From positions 16,299,001 through 16,363,000 of the forward strand of contig NC_079875.1 of assembly GCF_029227915.1 (NCBI RefSeq): a stretch of 64,000 bases of DNA. The letters are read 5' to 3'. Position 1 is the first letter of the stretch, and each line of letters opens with the position of its first letter. Positions 11,071 to 22,686 of the stretch are shown here, in pieces. A program made the translations under genes and the position numbers. The notes under the pieces are model-generated. The model was not told the DNA's origin and ran no database searches. It saw only the letters and a list, made by a program, of their open reading frames with translations. This DNA comes from Hydractinia symbiolongicarpus. Taxonomy: Eukaryota; Cnidaria; Hydrozoa; Anthoathecata; Hydractiniidae.

Positions 11071-12569
11071 AGATCCAAAGAAAAGAGCTTAGCTAGAGCT
11101 ACTGCTAAGTTAGAAAGTAAAATATATTCTTATAAAACCCAGCTATAGCTACAAAAATGCTAAACTATACCTATAGCACCAACATTTTTAGTTGTTTCAA
11201 TAACCAAAAACCGTTGGATGCGATCTGATTCATGGTTTTTGATGGTGTCGGATACTTGTTTGCCATGGTTTAGTTTAGCTCTGAAAGAAACTGCCAAATA
11301 AAAACATAGAATACAGTAATTTGAATTTTTTAAAGTCACAATTTGCATTATTCTATATTCATAACCAGTGAAACAAAACGTCCAAAAATATAAGCATTTG
11401 CAGCAATAAAAAAATAATAATAATGTTTTAAAAGCCCCGTTGGTCGTTATAGATAGATTTAATTTTACCCCCCGGTTTACCATGGGCCGTATCTCACGGA
11501 AATAAAGTTTATCAACTGAAAAAAGAAAACCAAAGCAAGGAAGGTTGTCTCTTTTTCAAAGTAATCCTGAAAAAAGTTATTTCAAACAATGTTTACTCAT
11601 CATGTTGTTAAATTAAAGCTGATTTGTTTCTTTTATTATTTTTGTGTTCTGGGAACGAGGTTGCTTTCTTTTTTAAAAAAAATTATCGAATTCGAATGGT
11701 AATTCGAATCTAAAGCGTAAAAAACAAAACTGTTGTTGTAGAGCGGCTCTTGTTGTCGAGCGAGTATAAAAAATTTATGTTGTTGTTAGAAATATTTAAT
11801 ACAAAGAAGAAAAACGTAGATGATATAACGTCAAAAAGAGAACTGATTGGAAATGTATCAGACAATTGTAGCTAGCTATACATTATCAATTTGTTTTCTT
11901 TGGGATGAAGCAAAGTTTAGTTATCGAAGTAAAAAACTGATTGGACTTTTATCCAGAGAACACTCAATCAAGTCTAGATATATTCTTAGGATATTCTTAC
12001 CTTCTGACCTATTGTTCAGAGTATTTTCTTACTAAAAAAGTGCTTCTTAAAGAAATTATTTTCTGGTTCAAGACACAAATACAAACTCAATATTTAAGGA
12101 AAATTTAGCTCTGATAGAAACGGCCAAATATTGCTCACAATCTGCATTATATTTATAACCGCTAAAACAAAACCTTTCAAAAATATAAGCAGGTCCAACA
12201 ATAAATAAGATATATAAAAATGCAAAGGGTCTAACAGAATCGAAGGTGTCTAACAACGGTTATGTAAAAAGCTAAATCTGCTAAACTTGCTTTGCAATGT
12301 CAGAAGTATATACCAGGGGAACTAGTATACCAGACATTAGAAATCGTTAAGTCCCACAAAAAAGTTTATTGCTAAATATCCACAATGCACAGTTTGTAAT
12401 GCATCATAGCAAATCAGCTATTTAGTCTATTGTATTCAGCAACCCTTCCAGTGCACAAACGTTCCGTGCAAGATAACAATGCAACGTTTTCGAATTTAAA
12501 AATCGAATAATGTTTCAAACGATCATAGCGAAACAGATGAACTTCTGACCCTGATATATCAGTTCGGGA
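11071..12569. other. Intergenic; two diverged direct repeats
   Basis: The blocks at about 11273-11420 and 12105-12210 share TTAGCTCTGAAAGAAACTGCC-like and CAAAAATATAAGCA stretches in the same orientation, so they are two copies of one dispersed repeat. No gene was recognised. Confidence 0.45.
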
Positions 12570-13020
12570 GATGACACTAAAAGGGAAACAATTTCCCATG
12601 TTTTATAGGGAAATTCCCATGTCATACCGGGAAATGGTTTCCCATATATATAGAAAACTCTTTCCTAAACTATTTTTTTTGATTTTAACTTGGGTTTCTC
12701 TTTTGGGAAACCGTTACCCATTCTCAGAACCATTTTACGGAATTGCAGAAAGAGGCTACAATAATTTTTTTTCTTTCGGTGAAAATTCGCGGGAAAATAT
12801 TCCCTTTCTATTGGTTAAAAATTTGTAGTGCGCTTGTTAATCAGCTCATGCGCAGATTCCTTTTTATTTTGGTGGTTTCCATAATGGGAAACCATTGCCG
12901 TATTTCTGGCCTGTTTGGGGTAAAGGTTTCCCAAATGGGAAACCGTTTCCTAAATAGACCATTTCCGAGATTATGCGCCATTATGAATCTGCGGAACTTA
13001 GTGGTGCAAGTTGAACTTTG
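12570..13020. repeat. GGGAAAC/GTTTCCC palindrome cluster, arm of inverted repeat
   Basis: At least six short palindromes built from GGGAAA and TTTCCC lie within 400 bp. The distal part (about 12920-13020) reappears in reverse complement at 14530-14630; the shared 20-mer GTGGTGCAAGTTGAACTTTG is exact. This looks like a repeat family present in opposite orientations or the two ends of a degraded element. Confidence 0.55.
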
Positions 13021-13554
13021 GACTTCACGTTTTATTCAGTCTTTTGCCTAACGGAACTGGAACAGTTTTGCTTTTTGTTATCTGTTTTTATCTTCTTGAT
13101 ATTATTTTATGATGTATATTTTGAAAAATACTTTTATTAGGCACTTATCTGTACTTTTAATTTCTTTTTGTACAATAAAGGCAACTTAATATATCCTAAA
13201 AACCTTTAAACTAGCTATATAATTAGTATATAATTGATGCTTGGTTAAAGGTGATTTCATTGTATATTTAGAAATTGTGTTAAAATTGTGAAGCTGCTTT
13301 GTGCAATATATAAAGATATTGGCATTGGATTTTTAACTTGGTTTATACTTTACTTTAGAGAGAAATTTTGGATATCGGAAATACCTTACTGGATTTGGAC
13401 TTGAACTTTGTTTTTGAATTTGTAAAGAAATGTTTAAGTTGTAGTATTTGTGAAGATCTAGAGAGTTATAATCCATTGTCAAAATATTTGTCAAAACTCT
13501 ACAATGTTATCTATTCCTAAAGTGAAACTTAAGCTCGCAAAATAATCTGGCTTC

Positions 13555-13663
13555 TTCTCTATGATAGTGTAAAAAAATTCAATAAACTGCCCATAGAGAT
13601 ACGGTGAAGAGAGTCAGTCGCAAATTTTAGGAATAGAGTCATTAGTCATTTTAATTGCAAATA
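13555..13663 (+). pseudogene. Non-LTR reverse transcriptase C-terminal remnant
   Basis: One frame reads YDSVKKFNKLPIEIR, stop, RESVANFRNRVISHF. This matches the C-terminal signature (WNxLP..IR.. S...F+..+..) of CR1/Jockey-type elements. It has an internal stop and only this short block, so it is a dead fragment. Confidence 0.5.
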
Positions 13664-15330
13664 ATTTTTATTATTTTTATAATTTTGTTTTTCTGTGATA
13701 ATTACACTAATCTGTATGTTTGTCCCTTGATTCGTCTTAAACACTCCTATCTTTGAGTCTTTCAAGAGTTGTATTAGAAAGAATACCTGTCTTTCTTTTC
13801 TGCTTTCGCTATTGCCATATAATTTTTTGTACGCCTCCCTTATTGAAAAAAATCAAAAAGGGAAAAATGTAGAAATTAGTTTACTAGACTACAGTGGTAT
13901 TCAATTTTTTGTTTTTCTATGTTATTTGTTTCTGTTGCAATGTATATTTCACATGATGTTTTGTTATATATATATACATATGTTTTTTATTGGTTTCTTT
14001 ATCAGGACACGCAATTATAGCAGTAATTTATTACTAAAGTGTAAATATTTTTGATAAATAAATAAATTATCCTGTGAAGCTCGTTTGAGTTATTGGCATA
14101 ATAAGTTCCATTGCAGAAAAAGCTCTGGCGATTAACTCAACTATTACTCAGTCCACGAACGGACAAGAAGTCAGTCAGCTGCCTCACACTAAGTTCTAAA
14201 AAATCTTCATACATTGTAAGAGGCATAATTCGATCGTAAAAATATGTTTAAAGTTGATTAAATATCCACTCAGAGTTAAATTTTAAATGTATTAAATAGG
14301 AGTCAAAAATAATAATAAAACACACTCAGTATTACCTACGTCCTACACGTGTATTTAATTGCTATTTATAATTTATTAATAGATCAAAGCAATACGCCTA
14401 AATGGATGTTGTCTGGTGTTATCAATGTTACTTAGATAAAAACATTACGAAGACCTAAACACGCTAATAGTGTATACAAAACTCGTTTCTTTTTGTTTGT
14501 TTTAAGAGAGTTTTCTACTACAACATATAGGGTTCAAAGTTCAACTTGCACCACCAGGCTTCGAAAATCCATAATGGCACATAATCTCCGAAATGGTCTA
14601 TGGGTAGTGGTTTCCCTTTTGGACTCCAGTCCTGAACTGTATAGCTAGCTATATTCTTACAAAAAAAGTTCTTAACTTTCTGGACAAATACTATACTCAT
14701 TATTCTGAATATATTCTTAGCATGTCCATGTCCTGAAAATATATAATGCCTTAATAAAATAAAGCATGCTATAAATAGCCCATAGTTAATGGCAAATTCT
14801 TTTTATATTTTAACAAACAATCGAGGTTGGACATAATCTTAAGATATTCTTAACTGACGCTAAGTATATTCTTACAAAAAATATGTTCAGGCTGAAGACA
14901 AAACATATTTAAGGGAAAGTTTAGCTGGAAGCGTGTAAACGGCTTAAAAACTTTATTCACCTAAATTCATTTCTCTACCAGATATATAATCTAAATAACA
15001 CACCTGCTTCCCTTTCGCTTTCTCAGTAGGCCGCTGAATCTGTTTTGTTATGATTCGCACATGTCCGTTTCCTGTAGGCATTGCACGAAATGTTACTGTT
15101 TATTTCACGCTGCCGAATAACAGATATTTTGTTATCTTACCCCAAGTAGGGCAAATTTCTTCAAAGTAAAACATTTTTTAACTCATCCTACTGAAGATTT
15201 TAGACCAAGTTTGTCTGTTTTTAGACTGTTTTATTGATCACTCCGTCACATAACCTGAATTCTTCTGAAAATTTGACGTTGCAATGTTCATTCATTGTGT
15301 TAGCTGTTAAAAAGGACGGCGAATTTGATA
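13664..15330. other. Intergenic, no gene seen
   Basis: AT-rich. It contains the reverse-complement partner (14530-14630) of the 12.9-kb repeat and a block (14690-14940) with ATATTCTTA-type motifs also seen near 12.0 kb. No supportable coding region. Confidence 0.45.
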
Positions 15331-15669
15331 TCGTGCTCCCACAAATACTCCTTTTTCAATGCTCGACTTTTTGCTTTTTTTTTCATACTTGCGCTACGTA
15401 GGGTGAAAGCACTCGGTGTAGGGACAAACAGTTTTATCCGACTTTGTATAACACTTAACTTTCTACGTGCGACCACATTATTTTGTTTAGATTTTACATA
15501 AAAATGCACAGCACATACGTTCACAGCTTCACGTTGGCTTGTTTACAATACAAGATTTTTCACCCTAGTTTGCTATTTTATTTATGTTCTAAACTCAAGT
15601 ACACATTTGAAATATTCTCAGATCCGTTAGTTGGGCTACATAGACACCGGCTCACAGTTTCAAAAAATT
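15331..15669. repeat. Duplicated segment outside transposon TIR, copy 2
   Basis: Same sequence as 1-339. It sits immediately left of the terminal inverted repeat of copy 2. A transposon moving alone would not carry this flank, so the two loci are related by duplication or by assembly. Confidence 0.85.
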
Positions 15670-15730
15670 ACTGCGCGCGCATATCACAACATTACGTAAT
15701 ACATATGCGCGCGCAGAAAAGGCAGTAAAG
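15670..15730. repeat. Left TIR, copy 2
   Basis: Identical to 340-400 and inverted relative to 22687-22747. It contains an internal palindrome: CTGCGCGCGCATAT (15671-15684) and ATATGCGCGCGCAG (15703-15716) around TTACGTAA. Confidence 0.8.
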
Positions 15731-15749
15731 TATCTTTCGCTCAGGGAAG

Positions 15750-17336
15750 GGAAGATGCTTTATCCAAAATGCGATTCCGTGGTTTTAAATTTAAATTATT
15801 ATTAGAATTACGTCATTCAAATATGACGTGTTGTTGCGTAATACCGAAATGCATTGGGTGGCGCATTTAGCAGGAGTTCGCGGAAAAAGCCTGGACGCAC
15901 ACGCACGTGTTTTTGAGATTTTGTATACCGTTGAAGTTTTCAACTAAAATAAAACCTTTCGAACTGTAATTATCGTTCAATAATCAAAATAAATAAAACG
16001 AATAATGAAAATCTAGATGGTAAGTTGTCAAAGTTTTTTTTTATTATTCTTGGATATTATAAAGAAAAAGTAAAAGCTGGAAATAATTCAAAATCGAAAA
16101 TTTTTTTCCACTGGATACTTTGTAGATTGTAAAAAGAAAAACAGAAATATATATTCGAATCCATGGAAGATGTCGATGTAGCAGTTAGAAATCTCGAGAT
16201 AAAATTCATTTCTCTCTGTTTATCAAAAAGATAAATCATTCGGAGTTGCTGGTGAGTTTAAGTTATAATAAAAAAATTGATCTTTTGACCAAGAGAAACA
16301 AAAAGCAGTAGTCTTCTTTAAAAAAGAAAATCTTTGTGTGTGTTACCAACTTAATTTTTTAGATATTAATTTAAAAAATCACAAGATTCTCTTCGAAGAT
16401 ATCAAGAACAAGGAGTCACCCCAACAAATCCTTGTTGCCCTGTAACCACATCCTATCCGTCATTAGTGACAATGTCGCAGATGTATCCTGGAAATCTTTA
16501 TCGTCGCGATACACTTTATCTCCTTTTTCATCTTGGATCATGAAGTTATTACCAAGGAGGTTACTTTAGAAGATAACCAAATGTAGAACGATTTTATTGA
16601 CATTAATGATGTCGAAACCGAGTCCGTTTTAATAGATTCTATTCCTAAAATATGTTTCCCAAATAGGTTTAAGGCCTCGTGTTGCAGAGAAATTTAAACC
16701 AAATCAAGAGCTTGTCATTCAGTGTATGATAATGATGCACTAGACCATCTTCATGAAACCTTGACTCGGCCTTTAAATGATCTATCATTTCATGCTCCCA
16801 AGGAAGACAATTTGGTTTTGGAAAGACCAAAAGTTATAGAGGATCAACATATTTAAGTAAAAAATTCCAACCTCTCCCAAAACCAAAACCAAAAAAATCG
16901 GCGTTTTCGGGAAGAGTCGATTTGGCTGATGAAAAAAAAAGTTTTCATCCATAATCAACATTGTCTCCAACCTCGTCCCCAGGGCATCTTGTATCTTTTC
17001 TGACCCCGGGACGGCGAAACATGTTCGTATGGCCTCCCGGGGTCAGAAAAGATACAAGATGCCCTGGGGACGAGGTTGCATTGTCTCTAAAAAAGAAGAA
17101 AATCATGCGACGTCTGTGGTTGAAGAGTTCCCTGAATACGATCCATCTGTCATTTATGATGTACCAACGGAGCAGGAGCAGTTTAATGACACTGCTACTC
17201 AATTACCAATAAAATCTGGGTAAATCGGGAATCTGGGGTAATAAGTGGAAGCCATATTTAATGCCAAAGTATTTTAAAAAAGAGTTAATTTTAAAATTTA
17301 AAACCACGGAATGGCATTTTGGATAAAGCATCTTCC
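15750..17336. mobile_element. 1,587-bp TIR element nested in transposon copy 2
   Basis: The ends are GGAAGATGCTTTATCC... and its reverse complement, matching over about 43 bp with one mismatch. It is flanked by a perfect 9-bp target duplication TCAGGGAAG (15741-15749 and 17337-17345); copy 1 shows the single, empty site at 411-419. A 9-bp duplication fits Mutator- or Merlin-type elements. Inside I see degraded reading frames only: a C-terminal exon-like frame ends NDTATQLPIKSG, but no transposase was recognised. It may be a non-autonomous element carrying captured sequence. It separates the TIR of copy 2 from transposase exon 1. Confidence 0.85.
16968..17078. mobile_element. CTCGTCCCC-family hairpin MITE with 9-bp TSD
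   Basis: A nearly perfect 111-bp palindrome starts CAACCTCGTCCCCAGGGC and ends with its reverse complement. It is flanked by a 9-bp duplication CATTGTCTC (16959-16967 and 17079-17087). It interrupts a short open frame (VSKKEENHATSVVEEF continues on the right), so it is the youngest layer of a three-level nest. Confidence 0.85.
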
Positions 17337-17409
17337 TCAGGGAAGTCAAAGGCAAAGAACGTTTTATTTCAGAACTTATACTTAGATTTTTCAAGAAAAT
17401 TTGGTTATA

Positions 17410-19419
17410 ATGGATCCACCAAGTAAAAAAAGAAAACGATCAGTGACGTGTGCGGTTTTGAATTGTGCCAACAGCGAGTACAACCTTGAAGTTTGGAGAG
17501 ATAACATCTGTGATGTTCACAATGTTATCAGACGTTCTGATGCATGCTCATGTAAAGAACCTTACAGGTGAGAAAATATTTTACACAAGATTAAGTGTTT
17601 ATAGCCAGAAACTAGCAGTAACTAGCAAATACCAAAGGCAATAAAGGGTAGCTTTTAGGTCTTGCTAAAGGGCTAGCTAGCTAAGTATATAGCTATATAT
17701 ATTTATATATTTATATATATAGCTAGAGCTATATATATATACTATTTTTTTGTTTTTATTTTTAGCTTGTTCACCTTTCCTTCTAAAACCAAGAGAGCTG
17801 ATGCTCATAATAAATGGAGGCAACTTATTAATCGTGCCAGCCCAAAAAATCCAGCAAAATTGATGACAGCTAGACCCAAACAACGGGTTTGTTCCAAACA
17901 TTTTGTTGGAGGGGAACTATCATACGAGCATCCTTATCCAACTCTATGTCTTGGTTATGAATCAGCTTCAAGGACTGAGAAGTTTGTACCCTCTGCAACA
18001 CGTCGACGAAAGTTGTCATACTCAACATCGTCATCAAAAAAACAAACATCTAAAACGGAGAAAGTGGATCCCAATATTGAAAGTCCTTGTATTAGTAGCG
18101 TAGCATCAAACAGTGACATTAATATTGATATTCAAAGTCCTGGTACTAGCATTGAATCTTGTATTTCTTCACCATTACCAGAGTTATTGTCACCTAATAG
18201 TACAGTATCATCTATGTTTTCACCCCCACAAGAGATGATTTCACCTAACCTTGTTTCACATCAAGATAATGCAGATTTTATAGTTTCGGATTCAACTAAG
18301 GAAAGAGAATTACTTTTAAATTCACTCTCTGAAAATATCTTGAAACTAAAGGCCAAAAACAAACTTTTAAAGAAAAAAATCAAGTCACTTACCACAACAA
18401 AAAATTTATTTAAAAATCAATTCAATAAACAATCTGCCACCCTTAATATGTTACATAAATCTGTTAACAATTGTTCATGCAAGTTACCTTTATATAAAAG
18501 TCTATTAAAATCAGATAAAAAATGTGACTTTTACACTGGTATTATAACTCTCAAATTATTTGAGCACCTACATGACATAATAACACCTTTGGTTCGCAGA
18601 AGATGGAGAGGTGTTAAAAAAACTTCAACTGGCATATTTCGTAATTTTAAAAAAATACCCAAGAGATTTGGCCCTGCTCGAAAGTTATGCAGCAAAGATG
18701 AATTTCTTTTATTTTTAATGAAACTGAGACTTGGTTTACTAAATGAAGATTTGGCAGACCGTTTTAGTATTTCAGAAGGTTTAGTCAGTGGTATTATAGC
18801 ATCTTGGCTTAAAGCTTCTTCGTCTGTTTTATCCAATATGGTTGAGGTTCCGGAAAAAGGCAATATCACAGCAACTTTACCAGAAAGATTCAAATCAATG
18901 CCTGACATTCATTCTATTTTAGATGCTACTGAAGTTTTTATTGAAACACCTAAGAACTTGGACTTACAACGGAGTACTTGGAGTCAATATAAACATCATA
19001 ATACTTTAAAAATCTTAGTTTGTATTGCACCAAACTCATCTATCATTTTTTTATCAAAGGCTTATGGGGGAGCAATATCAGATAAAGAGGTTACAAACAA
19101 ATGTGGTTATCTTGATCTTGTTCCTAGCTATTCTCAAATTATGTATGACAAGGGGTTTAATTTAACAAAGGAATGTGAAAGTCGTTTTATCTCAATTGCA
19201 GTACCTCCTGGTAAAAGAGGAAGTGCCCAAATGACTCCTGCGGAAATACGAAAAACAAAACGGATTGCAAATTTAAGAATCCTCGTTGAACAGGTTATTA
19301 GAAGACTCAAGTCATTTCGTATCTTAGGTTCAGAGTACCCAATCAGTATGATTAAACTGTTCGATGATGTTGTTATTGTGTGCGGAGCGTTATGTAACCT
19401 TAGAAAATCTATTATCTGA
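17410..19419 (+). CDS. THAP-domain DDE transposase, copy 2
   Basis: The exons are 17410-17567 and 17766-19419 (about 603 aa), and the 550-residue exon-2 product is identical to copy 1. It has the same THAP finger, nuclear-localisation-like KKRKR, helix-turn-helix and DDE_Tnp_4 domain (ILDATE, MYDKGF, ILVEQVIRRLK). The 1,587-bp insertion lies 65 bp upstream of its ATG, between TIR and gene, so its native promoter is displaced although the coding region is intact. It converges with the YqaJ gene on the other strand. Confidence 0.9.
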
Positions 19420-19594
19420 TTTATATATGAATATATTATATATATATTTTTATAAGGTAATATTTTTTATATATTTACACTTCTATTAAAAAATTATATT
19501 ATTACTTGTGTACATTTAATACATAGGAAAGAATCAGAGTCCAATGGAATGTCTTCTTCAGTCCTTATCTTAACACAACTAAAGTGAAACCAAA

Positions 19595-20153
19595 AAAAAA
19601 TTGCCTGCTTCTATCCTTAATACATTTGCGGTTGACTTCACCCATGCTCAAGGCACTCGGGCAGAGAAAATTGGTTTGATCAATCTCCCTACCTTTAATA
19701 CTATTTCTTTTGGTAAAAACTCAATTAGATTTAATGCCATTAATTCCTGGAATAAATTGCAGTCTTTAATGACTAGAAAAATTGTTTCCCTTGATTATTT
19801 TAATCTTAGAAGTGATCTGAAAAAGTACTTTGTTTCCTCTTACTAATCCTTCCTGAATTGTCAGACTTGGCCATTTGTTTCCCGCATGGTTGTTTATCAT
19901 TTGACCCACTTTTATGTGTGTGTTGTTTTGTGCGTCTCGTATCGTTTACTGTAATTGTCCAAGGGTGGCCATACCCTTTGCCTTAGCTTTATGCTATTAG
20001 GTATGGTCTCCCTTCAATAGCATTATATATTTTAATTTTGTTACCCTGACTAATTATGATATTTATTTTCTTTTTCTTTATATTTATTTTCTTTTAATTT
20101 TAATTGTATATATATAACTGCTATTGATAAATAAAATATCTATCTATCTATCT
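19595..20153 (+). mobile_element. 5'-truncated non-LTR retrotransposon
   Basis: An open frame (to 19846) reads TFAVDFTHAQGTRAEKIGLI, then FGKNSIRFNAINSWNKLQ, and ends LRSDLKKYFVSSY. This is the C-terminal tail typical of CR1/Jockey-like reverse transcriptases. A 3' UTR and a (TCTA)n tail follow at 20137-20153. The tail abuts the YqaJ gene and supplies its premature stop. The 5' limit is uncertain because the upstream 170 bp is AT-rich and not diagnostic. Confidence 0.7.
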
Positions 20154-22297
20154 AACCATTACATAAGTCACACATTACACTGTTTTCATCAAATGAATTT
20201 GGAATATCTGCAATGCTCTTTGTACAAATGCTACAAACATATAAGTCTTTTTTAGCTTGGCGTTTTTGTTTAATTTTCTTTGTTTTTCCTTTATCATTTG
20301 TCTTTTTGAGTATATCCACTGGGCTTTGATTGTTTATGTCATGTGTGTTTTCTTTGTTGTTTTCAGTGTGTGTTGGATATATTTTCTGTATTTTTTTATT
20401 ATTTGGTGAGCCACTGTCAGTGTCATAACAGTTTTCGTATATTAGTGCTGGTGCAAAATGCTTGTACCAAAATAAATTTAAGCTTTGTATAATATTGTCG
20501 AAAAATTCTTGTTCAAACAAAATTTTTTCTATATAATGGCCATGATGTGTGAAGACAAAGTACCAACAATGACTAAAACTTGCAATTCCGAGTTGACCTT
20601 GTATTTGATAATAGTGACTATGGTTTTTTTTTAAAGAAATGTTTCCATCTTGGTTTTCAAGCTGCTGAAGGTTTAAGACTGAAGGCTTATCATCTCTGAT
20701 AGTGTAGGGGCACTTGATTTCTACCAAACCCTTTCCACAACAATTACATTCAATTTTTAAATCAGGCGAAGCAGATATATATGGGTAATCTTTAAATACT
20801 ATTGACCCCACATCCGAAAATAAAACATTTTTATGACCACATTCCTTTAAAACTTTAACAACAGCAGTTTTTGCATGTGGCTCGGTCGCTGTACCGTGAC
20901 GTGTCGCAAATGTTTCAAAGGGTTTAGCACATAAAAGAGAGTTGACTATGTTTTTTGAAGATTCATTCTCATTGTTTTCCAATGTTTTCACTCGAGAGCA
21001 GATTTTTTTAAAGTTTGAAGCAGTCAGCCTGCCTTCCCTTTGATTATACCATTCAGTAGACTGCGACTGTGTCCTTGTGTTAATTTCAATAGCTTTTATT
21101 TGTGTATTTTCTATGTTAATAGACTTTGTAAATATTTGAACATTTTCCTCGCTTGTTTTATTGTGATCGATTTTAAACTTTTTTGCTATTTGCTTTATTC
21201 CAAGAGGCATGTCTTCTGCCTGTTCAACTATATTTTTTCGCTTAGTAGTGCCTGTTAATAGCTCAACAAAGCAACTATTTGGAGCAAGTGTTTTTAACCT
21301 TTCAAAAAGCTTGGCTCTGACATGCCTCGGATCTGTGGAAATAGAGTCAGTAGAAAAGGATTTGTATGCCTCATTAGTAATGTATACATCACGTTCTGTT
21401 GATTTATTTCCTTTTCTATAATGATGTTTGTGAAAGGTCATGTCACATATTGGTCCATTAATTACAGTGGTTTTAGTCCCTGTGGGAACATTCCATTTAG
21501 CAAGTAAACTAGTTGAGCCAGGTTTTGTAGCTCCAGTAGATACAGCAGCCTCTATTCGGAACAACATAGCAATCACATGGTTGCACCCTCCCAATAATCC
21601 AGCCACACACGTACAATGAGCTGATTTTATTCTGCCCCCTGGTCTTGCTCCATCTTTTTCAATAATTGCCCATACATGATACGGTTTGTTATGGATACTC
21701 TGGGAAGGAGTAACACGGCACCTTAAGACACAATATTTAGATTCTTCACAAATGTCATTATAGAAAATTTCTTTAACAAAGTTGCAACGGAAATATCTGT
21801 AGGATTTTCCTTCCTTGTACTCCGACTCCAATCTTCTTATCAAGCTATCTGTTTTTTGTAAAATTTTTAAATAACTCTCGATATTTGTGTAATAAACTGA
21901 TGGCCATTTTCGTAAACCACTGCCTTTTTGTTCTGCCAACCAACCGTTTGTGATATCTAACGGATCGGGTATGTGTTCCTCTTCGACAACTAACTTTTTT
22001 TGATACTCAGCTAGAAGTAGTCTTTCGCGTCTTTCAACATCTCTATCTATGGGAATATTTTCTTCGTAGGCTGAGAAAGCTCTGGAAAAAAATATTTTTA
22101 TTTAAAAAACAAGGTATTCACCACTCAAGCTATTCAACACTTGACTAAAGAACAAACCTGCACACCAAAGTTTCAAAATCTCCCTCAGTTGACTTGGAAC
22201 GAAGATTTAAATAAGTTTTTAGTGCATTTTCACTCCACATTTTAAAATCTTGCAACGTATTTTCCTTATAAAGGGATGCTTCTAAGTTCGATGACAT
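20152..22297 (-). CDS. YqaJ-type exonuclease of the transposon, C-terminally truncated
   Basis: The minus-strand exons are 22297-22158 and 22081-20152, joined by a GT-AG intron with the frame kept, about 689 aa. The ATG at 22297 starts MSSNLEASLYKENTLQDFKM. A SWIM zinc finger follows (CTC ... CNH). Then comes a lambda-exonuclease/YqaJ-like PD-(D/E)xK nuclease: WYNQREGRLTASNF, GTATEPHAKTAV, SPDLKIE, GLVEIKCPY and HYYQIQGQLGI give the expected E, D, ExK and QxxxQ order. The C terminus begins a Cys finger (VCSIC ... CDLCNG) and stops at once, because the last codons run into the TCTA tail of the inserted retrotransposon. In this transposon class the nuclease accompanies the transposase; its exact role is not established. 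Probably non-functional at the C terminus, with the nuclease core intact. Confidence 0.85.
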
Positions 22298-22686
22298 AAT
22301 TAAATTAACTGTATATTTGTTTTCCACTGATAAAAATCGAAAGAGAAAGTAATCGCAAAAAAACCCACGTGCGCTACTTTAGACAGCGTGTTTACGAGTT
22401 GATAAATAGATATCTACTTTGCTTCTTTTGATCTGGTATTTACACTGCTTTCTCAGTTTTAAAACAAAGATGGAAAACGATACAGCGATCTTTGGTTTCT
22501 CTTGCGCTGCATGCGCCTTATTTTTGTTATACATAGATGAATTATAGCTGAAAAAGGTATTATTACATCTAGGTAGAGGCATTATTATTTGTTTTTTATC
22601 ATATCAAAGCTTAGTTGGGTGATTTTTATGATTTCCAAGGCAAAAACAAGCTAGGGACTCGTATTTCTACGTTGTTTGTTTACATT

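Noticed and set aside
16945-17212. Overlapping frames on both strands around the 17-kb palindrome
   Set aside because: They mirror each other because the MITE is a palindrome; not genes.
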